Origin: Pseudovibrio sp. Ad37
GTDB taxonomy: Bacteria; Pseudomonadota; Alphaproteobacteria; Rhizobiales; Stappiaceae
DNA: 35,727 bases
NCBI RefSeq assembly: GCF_001623075.1
Contig: NZ_LMCF01000064.1
Span: 1 to 35,727, forward strand
Reading direction: 5' to 3'
Part shown: positions 28,086 through 35,600 of the stretch, piece by piece
How positions within the stretch are numbered: position 1 is the first letter of the stretch
Layout: each line of letters begins with the position of its first letter
Program-made: the position numbers and the translations under genes
Notes under the pieces: model-generated
What the model saw: the letters and a program-made list of their open reading frames with translations, nothing else
Databases searched by the model: none
What the model was told of the DNA's origin: nothing

Positions 28086-28561
28086 ACAATATGGTCTTTC
28101 TCATGAACTTGCTGCTTGCGGCAGCATGGGGGGCGGTCACCGGCTCATTCACACCGCTCAATCTGATTTTTGGCTTTATCTTGTCCAGCATCGCGCTGTT
28201 CCTGATCCGGGAGCAAATCGCATTTCGGGATTACTTTCAACGCGGAGGGAAGGTCCTCATTCTTGCAGGCAGTTTCTTCAAAGAGTTGGTTCTGTCCTCA
28301 TGGCGTGTGCTGATGATTGTCATCAAACCGAAGATCAAGCTTCATCCGGGCATTATCGCAGTGCCGCTCTCAGTCAGTGAAGACTTTGAGATCACATTGC
28401 TGGCAAACATGGTCACACTGACGCCGGGAACGCTATCGGTCGATGTATCAGAAGATCGAAAGGTCTTGTTTGTGCATTGCCTCAATGTACCAGACCCAGA
28501 AGAAACAATTGATGGCATCAAGAATGGTTTTGAACGTCAGATCTTGGAGGCGTTTCGATGA
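28082..28561 (+). CDS. mrpE: Mrp Na+/H+ antiporter subunit E
   Basis: A 159-residue subunit with two or three N-terminal helices and a cytoplasmic domain (about 75-159) containing [20 protein letters not shown] and [18 protein letters not shown]. The T-L-T-P-G-T-L-S pattern is the MrpE signature. It overlaps both mrpD and mrpF by four bases. Confidence 0.95.
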   Translation: MNNMVFLMNLLLAAAWGAVTGSFTPLNLIFGFILSSIALFLIREQIAFRDYFQRGGKVLILAGSFFKELVLSSWRVLMIVIKPKIKLHPGIIAVPLSVSEDFEITLLANMVTLTPGTLSVDVSEDRKVLFVHCLNVPDPEETIDGIKNGFERQILEAFR

Positions 28562-28911
28562 ACGGATTTGAGGCTTTTGCAGCAGATTTCCTGTATGCCT
28601 GTGTGAGTATTGCACTCTTTATTCTCGGCCTGACATTCTTGCTGATTGTCTATCGTATTATCAAAGGCCCAACTTTGCCTGACCGTATTGTTGGACTGGA
28701 TCTATTGGTAGTTGTCGCTATCGGTCTGATCGCCACGGTAGGTGTTGGGTCATCATACACGCTCTACATCGATATCTCGCTTGCACTCGGACTTGTCGGC
28801 TTTCTGGCAACCGTTGCCTTCGCACGCTTCATCTTGAACCGAGGACAGGCGAAAGACTTTATTATTATGCAGGAAATCAAAGATTCGGAAAAACAGGAGG
28901 AGCAGAAATGA
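28558..28911 (+). CDS. mrpF: Mrp Na+/H+ antiporter subunit F
   Basis: A 117-residue subunit with three helices. [19 protein letters not shown] (about 32-50) is the conserved MrpF segment with the Asp that is invariant in the family. The C-terminal tail is highly charged ([10 protein letters not shown]). It overlaps mrpE and mrpG by four bases each. Confidence 0.95.
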   Translation: MNGFEAFAADFLYACVSIALFILGLTFLLIVYRIIKGPTLPDRIVGLDLLVVVAIGLIATVGVGSSYTLYIDISLALGLVGFLATVAFARFILNRGQAKDFIIMQEIKDSEKQEEQK

Positions 28912-29270
28912 TGTCAGCAGTTATCTCCATCCTGACCGGAATAATGCTCATTATTGGAGCAATCTTTGCAGCCGGTGCGGCGCTCGGCATCAACCGTCTA
29001 CCAGATGTCTATACACGCATGCACGCGGCGTCGAAGGCTGGCACCTTAGGGTCCGGCCTGATGGTGCTGGCACTTGGTCTCTACTCACAACAGTGGGATG
29101 ATTTCATGCGGGCTGTCGCGACCGTCTGCTTCTTTCTGTTGACGGCTCCGGTTTCTGCTCATCTCATCGCACGAGCTGCCTATGTGGTGGGTTATAAACC
29201 CTGTAAGGAAACCAAGTTGGATGAGCTGAGTGTAACGAAAAAGTCTGCAGAGCCTGAAGCTCCGCAATAA
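28908..29270 (+). CDS. mrpG: Mrp Na+/H+ antiporter subunit G
   Basis: A 120-residue subunit with three helices. [20 protein letters not shown] (about 28-47) is the MrpG signature, then [20 protein letters not shown] upstream gives a strong start. It is the last gene of the seven-gene operon. I see no obvious terminator after it; the next gene, mucR, is 460 bases away. Confidence 0.95.
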   Translation: MMSAVISILTGIMLIIGAIFAAGAALGINRLPDVYTRMHAASKAGTLGSGLMVLALGLYSQQWDDFMRAVATVCFFLLTAPVSAHLIARAAYVVGYKPCKETKLDELSVTKKSAEPEAPQ

Positions 29271-29733
29271 TATGTCGACTTTAGCTAAGATTTTTGGACT
29301 TTAGTGCAGTCAGAGCACCAGAAATAATCGACAATGCCCTTTGGTAAGGCGATTGACTAGAAACGCGAGTTTCACCGGCATCGCCTTGCCAACAGCCGAT
29401 TACGCAGTACAGTCACATTCTTTTGCCTGTACATTACGGCAAGCAGTTTATCTAGTTTACTTCTATGATTTCTCAAGTTTGTTGGAAGTCTGTAAGGTCC
29501 TTCTAAATCACAATGCACAAAAAACCATAGTAAATCTGCTTTTTCATGCCGAATTTAACTTGTTATCCTTATTTCCTGTCTCTATAAAAGCCCCCTATGG
29601 TTTTTGCTTGTTTAGAGTCGAAGCTTAGCTGAGATAAGTACGGATCTAACGTTTAATCTTCGGATTGAAGTATTAGTCCTGTAATATACAAGCATACCTA
29701 CGAAATTTAGATCCACAAGATGACAGGTTAGAG
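29271..29733. other. Non-coding region between mrpG and mucR
   Basis: About 460 AT-rich bases. They should hold the mucR promoter; MucR proteins usually repress their own gene by binding AT-rich DNA. A 95-codon open frame (29341-29628) has no ribosome binding site or family features and is not called. It contains the wide inverted repeat at 29520-29605. Confidence 0.55.
29520..29605. repeat. Eleven-base inverted repeat upstream of mucR
   Basis: AAAAACCATAG (29520-29530) and CTATGGTTTTT (29595-29605) are exact complements around 64 bases. The right arm ends in a T-run, so an RNA from the plus strand could fold into a closed stem with a terminator-like end. Confidence 0.45.
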
Positions 29734-30150
29734 ATGAGCGAGATCCCTGCAGATAACAATTTGATGGAACTGACTGCTGATATCGTGTCAGCCTATGTTG
29801 GTAATAACACTGTGGCCTCTGCCGATTTGCCTGTGCTGATCAACGACGTTTACGTCGCTTTGCAGAAAACCAGCGGTGATCTTTCTGAGCCAGAGCCTGA
29901 GCCGCTAAAGCCAGCTGTGCCAGTTAAGAAGTCTGTCACGAACGATTACATCATCTGTCTTGAAGATGGTAAGAAGTTTAAGTCCCTGAAGCGTCACCTA
30001 CGCACGCATTACGATATGACACCTGAAGAATATCGTGAAAAATGGGGTCTGCCTTCAGACTACCCAATGGTTGCTCCTCATTACGCGGCAGCTCGTTCTG
30101 AGCTTGCTAAGAAAATGGGTCTCGGCCAGCAGCGTAAACGCGCTAAGTAA
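29734..30150 (+). CDS. mucR: MucR/Ros-family zinc-finger transcriptional regulator
   Basis: A 138-residue global regulator that in rhizobia, Brucella and Caulobacter relatives represses genes for exopolysaccharide, motility, virulence and cell-cycle stages. An acidic, proline-rich middle ([10 protein letters not shown]) leads to the finger [20 protein letters not shown] (73-92). The ligand set is Cys75, Asp78, His88 and His92: Asp takes the place of the second Cys of Ros, as in many MucR proteins. After it come [21 protein letters not shown] and a basic tail (QQRKRAK). The N-terminal 50 residues likely mediate oligomerisation. An intrinsic terminator follows 22 bases past the stop. Confidence 0.93.
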   Translation: MSEIPADNNLMELTADIVSAYVGNNTVASADLPVLINDVYVALQKTSGDLSEPEPEPLKPAVPVKKSVTNDYIICLEDGKKFKSLKRHLRTHYDMTPEEYREKWGLPSDYPMVAPHYAAARSELAKKMGLGQQRKRAK

Positions 30151-30153
30151 TTT

Positions 30154-30167
30154 CAGGATATATCCTG
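30154..30167. repeat. Perfect palindrome CAGGATATATCCTG after mucR
   Basis: A 14-base perfect palindrome lying between the mucR stop and its terminator. It could be part of the 3' structure or a binding site. No partner site was seen in the window. Confidence 0.4.
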
Positions 30168-30171
30168 ACAG

Positions 30172-30203
30172 AAAACCAGCCTCATTCGGGGCTGGTTTTT
30201 TTT
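30172..30203 (+). terminator. Intrinsic terminator of mucR
   Basis: AAAACCAGC pairs with GCTGGTTTT around CTCATTCGGG, then eight T in a row. Confidence 0.92.
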
Positions 30204-30607
30204 ATTCCCCTTCTGCTATTTCTTACTCCCCCATTATTGATGAATTTCCCTTAAGGGTGCACGTGCTGTGCATAGTGACATGGCACGCCTTGTTTCAGCT
30301 TCCGTAAAGGTAAAACTAGCTCATCTGACACTAGAGCTTAAGTTCTAATTTTCTTGTGCTTTCCTAAGTTGTGATCTCAAAACGCCTGCAAGTTTCATAA
30401 GTTAATTCAAAAATGTAATTCGATAAGGTTTTACGGAGAGCCTTCGAGAAACCAAAACGGCACTTGAGAATCGGCTAATTCTGCCGGTCGTTTAGAAAAA
30501 TTTATGTTTTGAGGCCGCGAGGTTCCAATCTTATCCCCCCCAAGTATCGCTAGGGCAACAATCAATTGTTCTTTGACGATAACCAATCAGTTCATTGGAG
30601 TAATTAA
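30204..30607. other. Non-coding region upstream of the DnaA-IV-like gene
   Basis: About 400 bases with no credible gene. AT-rich stretches (30340-30440, 30495-30510) may be MucR-type binding DNA. The promoter of the next operon must lie here. No clear DnaA box was recognised by eye. Confidence 0.5.
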
Positions 30608-31051
30608 ATGCCAAGAATTTCTGAGGGGGAGAAAAATAAGATGTCCAAGAGTCCGTGTTCGGAGTCTTCGGTTCATTCTGGACTGTCGCAAAAGCCTCTG
30701 TCAGCAGTGGACTGGATGGCCACAGGTCATGTCGCACTTGCGTTTGGTTTGAAGCCTGAGGAGCTTCACTCTGCTTCTCGTGGCTATGCAAAGGCCGCGC
30801 AAGCACGACAAGTCTCAATGTATATTCTTCACGTCTCAATGGGTATGACCCTGTCCCAAGCAGGTGCAGTCTTTGGTCGTGACAGGACAACTGCAGCTCA
30901 TGCCTGCAAGGTTGTTGAAGATCTAAGAGAAGACCCAAGATTTGATGCCGTCCTCTCTGAGATAGAGGGCCAGCTGTCGGCGTCTGTTGCCAGTGCCCGC
31001 ATGCATTCTTCTCTGAGCTCAGGAGGGCAATCTGATGCCTACACAGCCTGA
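30608..31051 (+). CDS. DnaA domain IV-like DNA-binding protein (no ATPase domain)
   Basis: A 147-residue protein. Residues about 45-118 resemble the DNA-binding domain IV of the replication initiator DnaA: ARQVSMYILHVSMGMTLSQA, then the signature RDRTTAAHACKVVED (91-105), comparable to RDHTTVLHA in DnaA. The Arg, Asp, both Thr and His that read DnaA boxes are all present. Domains I-III, including the AAA+ module, are missing, so it cannot initiate replication alone. It could compete for DnaA boxes or act as a transcription factor. The first 45 residues are polar and disordered-looking. GGAG eight bases before ATG supports the start. It overlaps the DUF6456 gene by 17 bases. Confidence 0.85.
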   Translation: MPRISEGEKNKMSKSPCSESSVHSGLSQKPLSAVDWMATGHVALAFGLKPEELHSASRGYAKAAQARQVSMYILHVSMGMTLSQAGAVFGRDRTTAAHACKVVEDLREDPRFDAVLSEIEGQLSASVASARMHSSLSSGGQSDAYTA

Positions 31052-31781
31052 GGATACGGTATCTGAAATGCAACTCATCAAGTTCTGTAAAGGGCTCGCA
31101 GTTGCAAAGAAACATGCGGAACCTGAGGGGGATGTTAAAGCTGTCTTATCGCGTGCAATAGCCCTGTCGCTAGTTGCTTCCTACACGGAGGGCTACCAGT
31201 TGACCAAAGAAGGCAAAAGCTGGTTACGGCGAAAATTGAGCCAAGGAGGATTGGAAACTCAATCCAAAACGGAGCAATCTCAGATCAACACCATCAACTC
31301 AGAAAGCCCGCTCGCCTGGCTAAAGAGTAGAAAAGACAAAACAGGGAGAGGTTACATCTCCGAACTGCAATTTGAAGCAGGTGAGCGATTAAGAGAAGAC
31401 TTCACCTACGCGCTACTTTGGGGAACCGTTAGATCGAACTGGCGCAGTGAGCGATCGTCAAGATCGAGTATTAAGGTAGGTGACGTATCCGACAGCGTTT
31501 ACGATGCCAGAGATCGCCTTCAAAGAGCTCTCTCAACTGTCGGACCGGAACTCTCCGGCGTTCTCATGGATGTATGCTGTTTCTTGAAGTCTCTGAAACA
31601 GGTAGAGAGCGAGCGCCAGTGGCCGCAACGAACGGCCAAGATTGTTCTGGGGTTGGCACTAGACCGACTTGCGACACATTACGGTTCGTCTCGTAATCGT
31701 GCTGTCGGTCCAAAAAATGCTCAGATGGCGAGCTGGGCAGCGTCTAATTCAGAGTTAGAGCTGCAGACGCATCATCCTTGA
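31035..31781 (+). CDS. DUF6456 domain protein
   Basis: A 248-residue cytoplasmic protein. The N-terminal part (about 30-70, SLVASYTEGYQLTKEGKSWL) looks like a winged-helix-type segment. The C-terminal part (about 90-230, PLAWLKSRKDKTGRGYISEL, then QFEAGERLREDFTYA) matches my memory of DUF6456, a domain common in Hyphomicrobiales next to this DnaA-like gene. No enzyme motif is seen; a DNA-binding or partner role is inferred from the pairing. AGGAGGG before ATG gives strong translation. The end overlaps the convergent sufE gene by 38 bases. Confidence 0.78.
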   Translation: MPTQPEDTVSEMQLIKFCKGLAVAKKHAEPEGDVKAVLSRAIALSLVASYTEGYQLTKEGKSWLRRKLSQGGLETQSKTEQSQINTINSESPLAWLKSRKDKTGRGYISELQFEAGERLREDFTYALLWGTVRSNWRSERSSRSSIKVGDVSDSVYDARDRLQRALSTVGPELSGVLMDVCCFLKSLKQVESERQWPQRTAKIVLGLALDRLATHYGSSRNRAVGPKNAQMASWAASNSELELQTHHP

Positions 31782-32175
31782 TACGCTGAACCATGGAACT
31801 CAGCCCATTGGAACGCTGAGGCGTCAGATGTTCTTTGAGGCCAATCTTGCCAAATATGCTTTCGATGTCCGTTGCAAGAATTTCCTTTGCAGAAACACCG
31901 GAGTATTGCGCAAGAACGATAGCAACAAGACCGCGAACAATGTGGGCATCGCTGTCGCCCTTATAGAATAGGATCGGGCCTTTATCGGTATCTTCCTGAA
32001 TGTTCTTCGAAAGCCAGACCTGAGAAACACAGCCATGAACGCGGTTTTCCTCACTGCGTTCATCATCTGTTAGGGGTTCAAGTTCGCGGCCCAGCTCGAT
32101 GACATAGCGATAGCGGTCTTCCCAGTCTTCGAGGAATTCAAAGCCTTCCAGAATATCAGCGATCGCAGTGGTCAT
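31744..32175 (-). CDS. sufE: SufE-family cysteine desulfurase activator
   Basis: A 143-residue sulfur-transfer protein that accepts persulfide sulfur from the SufS desulfurase for Fe-S cluster assembly. The active Cys49 lies in RVHGCVSQVWL, the SufE hallmark; DDERSEENRVHGC and GLVAIVLAQYSG are also typical. Length fits the family (about 140). No suf genes are beside it. It is convergent with the DUF6456 gene, and their coding ends overlap by 38 bases. Confidence 0.94.
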   Translation of the reverse strand: MTTAIADILEGFEFLEDWEDRYRYVIELGRELEPLTDDERSEENRVHGCVSQVWLSKNIQEDTDKGPILFYKGDSDAHIVRGLVAIVLAQYSGVSAKEILATDIESIFGKIGLKEHLTPQRSNGLSSMVQRIKDDASAALTLN

Positions 32176-32244
32176 AATACTATTCTTTCACTCAGGGTTT
32201 TGCAGGCGTTTCTACCGCGCCATTCGGTCAGGGGCAATACGATT

Positions 32245-32291
32245 GGATTCAAAATATAAAACGGCCCACACTCCAAGCTAGAGTATAGGCC
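32245..32291 (-). terminator. Terminator of the DUF5330 gene
   Basis: On the minus strand GGCCTATACTC pairs with GAGTGTGGGCC (11 pairs, two of them G-U) around a seven-base loop, followed by GTTTTATATTTTG. It starts 31 bases past the stop. Confidence 0.7.
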
Positions 32292-32321
32292 ATAAAAGGC
32301 TCAGTATTATGGAGATTGGTC

Positions 32322-32906
32322 TTAATTCCGACCGTAATAAAGCGGATTAGGACGCGGCAACGGCACAGCAGCAACCGGAGTTGCATAGATTGGCTGAACT
32401 TCAGCAAACAGACCTTGTTCAGATGGATCTGCTTGCGCAGAGCTGTTCTGTTGCTGGCCTTGATTGAGTTGCCATGGAATGTCCCGATCAGCTGAACTAA
32501 GTGTACCGGAATGTGCAGGCTCGTCTGATGGGCTTGTAAGGCTCGGCAGCAGCTGGCCTGCCGCAACTTCATCAAACGGGATAGCTTCGATAGCATCCTG
32601 GGCTGAAGGCAGAGCAGCAAACTTTGTGTGTTGCAGGTCTTCTGCCTCACTGTCGCTGAGGTAATTGTAAGTCAAGCGAGCAGCTTCTTTTGCCTTTAAA
32701 CCGACGAGAGTGATGACTGAACCGCCCATCTCGCAAGCATTGGGATTACGATCACAAAAGCCGCCAAGGTCCTTCACGGTGGATTGTGCTGCAAGGTAAA
32801 CCTGAACGATGCCAATAGATGGTGCGTCCTCATCGCTGCCAGTTCCAATTGGAAGCAGAAGCAGTACAAGTCCGATCCAAAATGTGGTTCTAAGCAAAAA
32901 GAACAT
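32322..32906 (-). CDS. DUF5330 family protein, membrane-anchored or exported
   Basis: A 194-residue protein. The N-terminus FLLRTTFWIGLVLLLLPIG is a membrane anchor or uncleaved signal. The short conserved part reads AAQSTVKDLGGFCDRNPNAC (about 39-58) with a probable Cys51-Cys58 disulfide, then KAKEAARLTYNYLSD. The rest is Pro/Ala/Gln-rich and low in complexity, as in other DUF5330 proteins of Hyphomicrobiales. No function is established. GGGCGAAG lies before the ATG. It is upstream of sufE on the same strand, but a terminator separates them. Confidence 0.78.
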   Translation of the reverse strand: MFFLLRTTFWIGLVLLLLPIGTGSDEDAPSIGIVQVYLAAQSTVKDLGGFCDRNPNACEMGGSVITLVGLKAKEAARLTYNYLSDSEAEDLQHTKFAALPSAQDAIEAIPFDEVAAGQLLPSLTSPSDEPAHSGTLSSADRDIPWQLNQGQQQNSSAQADPSEQGLFAEVQPIYATPVAAVPLPRPNPLYYGRN

Positions 32907-33434
32907 TGGCTTCGCCCGTGGGTTTCAAGTGTGCCGAATAGGCCGACAACTTTTAGATAGTCGTTTAACTTGTTGAAACTATAGGGTTTACTCTCAAATA
33001 TATCATATATTGTTCTCAATAAAATTGAATCAAATTTTAAGTAAATTTGTAAACTACTGAAATTTATGGTTATTTTTCGTTTTTCGAAAATCTGGCGAAG
33101 CGTATCTATGATTAATAAAAGGTGTAGAAAAAGTATCCCAGCGGTATCTTATTGAACTGAAAAACCACCAGATGGGGCTCACAATTAAAACTCAGAAGTG
33201 CACATAAGAGTTTTTTTAAGCAAAACTTGATAGAAACAGGAGGACTGGAAAACCGGAGTATAGCCCAATTTAACCCAAGGTTTTATGTTGGATCTCAGTG
33301 GGCAGAGAGCTATTCAAAGTGGACTTGCTGAGGTGAGGGCGATATCTCTAACCTCTCAGGAAGACATCAGTTAAAACTGGTAGTGACTTAGTACTCGGGT
33401 AACACACAAATTGCGTTGAAAGAGGTAGTACTTG
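32907..33434. other. 528-base non-coding AT-rich region between divergent genes
   Basis: It holds the promoters of the DUF5330 gene (leftward) and of the peptidoglycan-binding protein gene (rightward). A stem with a T-run at 33187-33217 sits alone, with no gene upstream on that strand. A 29-codon frame at 33285-33374 lacks a well-placed ribosome binding site and is not called. Confidence 0.55.
33187..33217 (+). terminator. Orphan terminator-like hairpin
   Basis: AAAACTC (33187-33193) pairs with GAGTTTT (33208-33214), followed by more T. No coding gene precedes it on the plus strand; it may end a small RNA or attenuate the leader of the next gene. Confidence 0.45.
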
Positions 33435-34313
33435 ATGGTGGGGCGAAAGCCAAACGGCAAAAAAGCGAGCAAAGGTGGAGCCCGTAGGGGGTCTGCACAA
33501 ACGCAGCCTGATGGTGATTACCAAATGCATGTGGACTATGACGAAGACGGTGTTTTCTATGAAAATGGCGAAGTCGATCATGCTGCTGTTGCTAACGCTG
33601 CCTCCAAAAAGTCTCCAGGCATGAATAAGCTCTCCACACTGGTGCTGTTAGGATTCGTTGGCATGGCATCGCTGATCGCGGTGAACGCTGCCTTTTTGCA
33701 AGATGCCAAGCATCCCTCTCCAATGATCGCCACTCGGGTTTCTCAAAGCCAGTTAGATAGCTCAGAACTTGTAAGAGCAACTCAGAGATTGAGGCAGCAA
33801 GAGTTAGTCTCTGAAGTGCAAAAGGAACTGCGCCGTTTAGGGGGGTATCCAGGCAGCCTGGATGGCCAGTTCGGTCCCGCGACAGAACGGGCAGTCCGCG
33901 CTTATCAAAGACAACGCGCAATGAATGAAAACGGGCAGGTGACCGAAGCGCTGCTTGCACGGCTTACAATGGACTTTGCCGCGTTTACGCCGTCTCCAAA
34001 CACTGCGTCTGCTGAAGGAGCTGAGATTCCTATTCCTCGGGCAAGTCCTGAGGAAATTGAAGCATTGATGCAAAGTGGCTCCAATCTGACACAAGTCTCC
34101 GGTCAAACGGATGCAATGACTGAGCGCATCAAGCGCCTGCAAAAAACACTAGCGGATCTGGGGTACGGCCCGCTTACAATTGATGGTATTCCGGGCGGAC
34201 AGACCGCTTCTGCAATTGCCGCATTCCAACGCGATAATGCTTTGCAGATAGACGGGCAAATGAGCGAAGCTCTCTTCTCTAAGCTTGCTACAGTCAGTGG
34301 CACACGGATCTGA
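33435..34313 (+). CDS. Membrane-anchored protein with two peptidoglycan-binding domains
   Basis: A 292-residue single-pass protein. Residues 1-63 are cytoplasmic, basic then acidic (YDEDGVFYENGEVDH). One helix spans about 66-86 (LSTLVLLGFVGMASLIAVNA). The periplasmic part has two PG_binding_1 units: about 122-168 (VQKELRRLGGYPGSLDGQFG) and about 222-288 (LQKTLADLGYGPLTIDGIPG). No hydrolase domain is present, so it probably tethers the inner membrane to the cell wall or positions a partner. I start at ATG 33435 (AGAGGT eight bases upstream); a TTG one codon earlier is possible. The DUF1491 gene follows after 33 bases, so the two may form an operon. Confidence 0.85.
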   Translation: MVGRKPNGKKASKGGARRGSAQTQPDGDYQMHVDYDEDGVFYENGEVDHAAVANAASKKSPGMNKLSTLVLLGFVGMASLIAVNAAFLQDAKHPSPMIATRVSQSQLDSSELVRATQRLRQQELVSEVQKELRRLGGYPGSLDGQFGPATERAVRAYQRQRAMNENGQVTEALLARLTMDFAAFTPSPNTASAEGAEIPIPRASPEEIEALMQSGSNLTQVSGQTDAMTERIKRLQKTLADLGYGPLTIDGIPGGQTASAIAAFQRDNALQIDGQMSEALFSKLATVSGTRI

Positions 34314-34346
34314 TAGCGCGACCAATTCTATAAGAAAGACAACTTG

Positions 34347-34733
34347 ATGCGAGTAACCTCTGAATTTTGGGTCGCTGCTTACACACGCCGGTGCTTCGGG
34401 GAAGGTGCTTTCGCAGGCATACGCCGCAAAGGCGCGCTGGAAGCAGGGGCCATCTTCATCATTGTTGATCGGTTGGACACGACCTACGACTTTTACGGTC
34501 CTGCGCCACAGTCTTTCTTTGAAGAGGAAAAGCCACTTGATCGCGAGTTTGAATGTTTGATGGAAAAGACTTCACGAGAGGAAATTGAAGCCAAACTCAC
34601 ACGCGAAGAACGCATGGACCCTGACTTCTGGGTTGTCGAAGTTGAAGATAAGGAGGCCAGAAGCTTCCTGTCACTGCCAAAAGAGCCGGGGCCTGAAGAT
34701 TTATTCTCAGGCTTTAAGGGTCGCAAGTTCTGA
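34347..34733 (+). CDS. DUF1491 family protein
   Basis: A 128-residue soluble protein. RVTSEFWVAAYTRRCFGEGA, the KGALEAGAIFI segment, LYGPAP-like YDFYGPAPQSFF and REERMDPDFWVVEVED are the conserved blocks of DUF1491, found in alphaproteobacteria. No function is established and no catalytic motif stands out. ATG 34347 is preferred to the TTG one codon before. It probably shares a transcript with the peptidoglycan-binding protein gene. Its last 27 bases overlap the end of the convergent DUF2336 gene. Confidence 0.82.
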   Translation: MRVTSEFWVAAYTRRCFGEGAFAGIRRKGALEAGAIFIIVDRLDTTYDFYGPAPQSFFEEEKPLDREFECLMEKTSREEIEAKLTREERMDPDFWVVEVEDKEARSFLSLPKEPGPEDLFSGFKGRKF

Positions 34734-35546
34734 ATGGTAGTGCGAGGGCCGCGTTAAAGACGTGCTCTGGGCTTTGAATTCCCGCGCAACTGTCTCGGTT
34801 GCCTCAAAAATCGTGTGATAGCGAGGCTGGGAAGGCTCTCCACTCCAGCTGCAGAGCAACTGTCGCGCAATCTTCTTGCTAACGCCAGCAGCAGACTTTT
34901 GCAGGTCTCTCATGCGATCCGTCTCAATGAGTGTGCCCCAAAATTGTACGAGCAGCTGATCGACAAGACGGGAAGAGAACCCAAGACCAACGAGTATGAC
35001 AATGAACCCGTCTGGGGAAGAATGCGTACAGCATTGATGGATCTGGTCTGGAGTCATGCGGCAGGCGTGCGCCAGCTGGCCAACCATACTGGTGTGGCCA
35101 AATTTTAGCCCCCTAAGTGTTAGTTCCTGCGCCTCATTCTCCGTCAGTGTGTCAACCGCGTCATCTGAAGCAGAAGCATCTTTCAAGCTTGCCGAAAGGT
35201 CTTTGTATGATGATATCGGTGCGCTCTCCAGGAAGAGACTAAGCAGATCTTCAACAAGCTCATCAGAGTAAATAGCTGGATGTGAAGGGGCAACGGTACT
35301 CCTGGAATTGAGAGCAACGTATTCTCCAATCATCTGGTCATGGTCAATTGCAAGAGCTTTCATCACGGCCTCCGGAGCATGAGAGATCGGGCACAACAGA
35401 TGTGCTACCTTCAGTCGACTTGCCGCAGTGGCTGATGACAGGTGCTGCAGCGCTAACTCCTCATACATATGAGAGCTTGCATGAGAATGGCTGGTTTGAG
35501 CAAAAGCCTCTGTTGCTGCGATTAAGAGTTGAGACCTGTCTTCCAT
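34707..35546 (-). CDS. DUF2336 family protein
   Basis: A 279-residue, mostly helical cytoplasmic protein. It has alpha-helical repeat-like segments (for example AASRLKVAHLLCPISHAPEA and DHDQMIGEYVALNSR) and a C-terminal half with LTLRGLKFGHTSMVGQLAHA, matching DUF2336, known mainly from alphaproteobacteria and without assigned function. I choose ATG 35546 (MEDRSQLLIAATEAFA). A longer frame opens with TTG at 35606, inside the IS21-like end, and is unlikely to be native. Only 54 bases separate the ATG from the IS end, so its original promoter may have been displaced. Confidence 0.8.
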   Translation of the reverse strand: MEDRSQLLIAATEAFAQTSHSHASSHMYEELALQHLSSATAASRLKVAHLLCPISHAPEAVMKALAIDHDQMIGEYVALNSRSTVAPSHPAIYSDELVEDLLSLFLESAPISSYKDLSASLKDASASDDAVDTLTENEAQELTLRGLKFGHTSMVGQLAHACRMTPDQIHQCCTHSSPDGFIVILVGLGFSSRLVDQLLVQFWGTLIETDRMRDLQKSAAGVSKKIARQLLCSWSGEPSQPRYHTIFEATETVAREFKAQSTSLTRPSHYHSELATLKA

Positions 35547-35600
35547 GAGTGAATGAACCTGTATACGAAAAACAATGATTTCTCGATGTTTTTCGCAATC

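Noticed and set aside
29341-29628. A 95-codon frame between mrpG and mucR
   Set aside because: No ribosome binding site, an unusual composition rich in Phe, Leu and Cys, and no family resemblance; it lies in AT-rich regulatory DNA.
30531-31115. A 194-codon minus-strand frame opposite the DnaA-IV-like gene
   Set aside because: The plus-strand frame has a recognisable DNA-binding domain, a good ribosome binding site and an overlap with the next gene. The minus frame has none of these.
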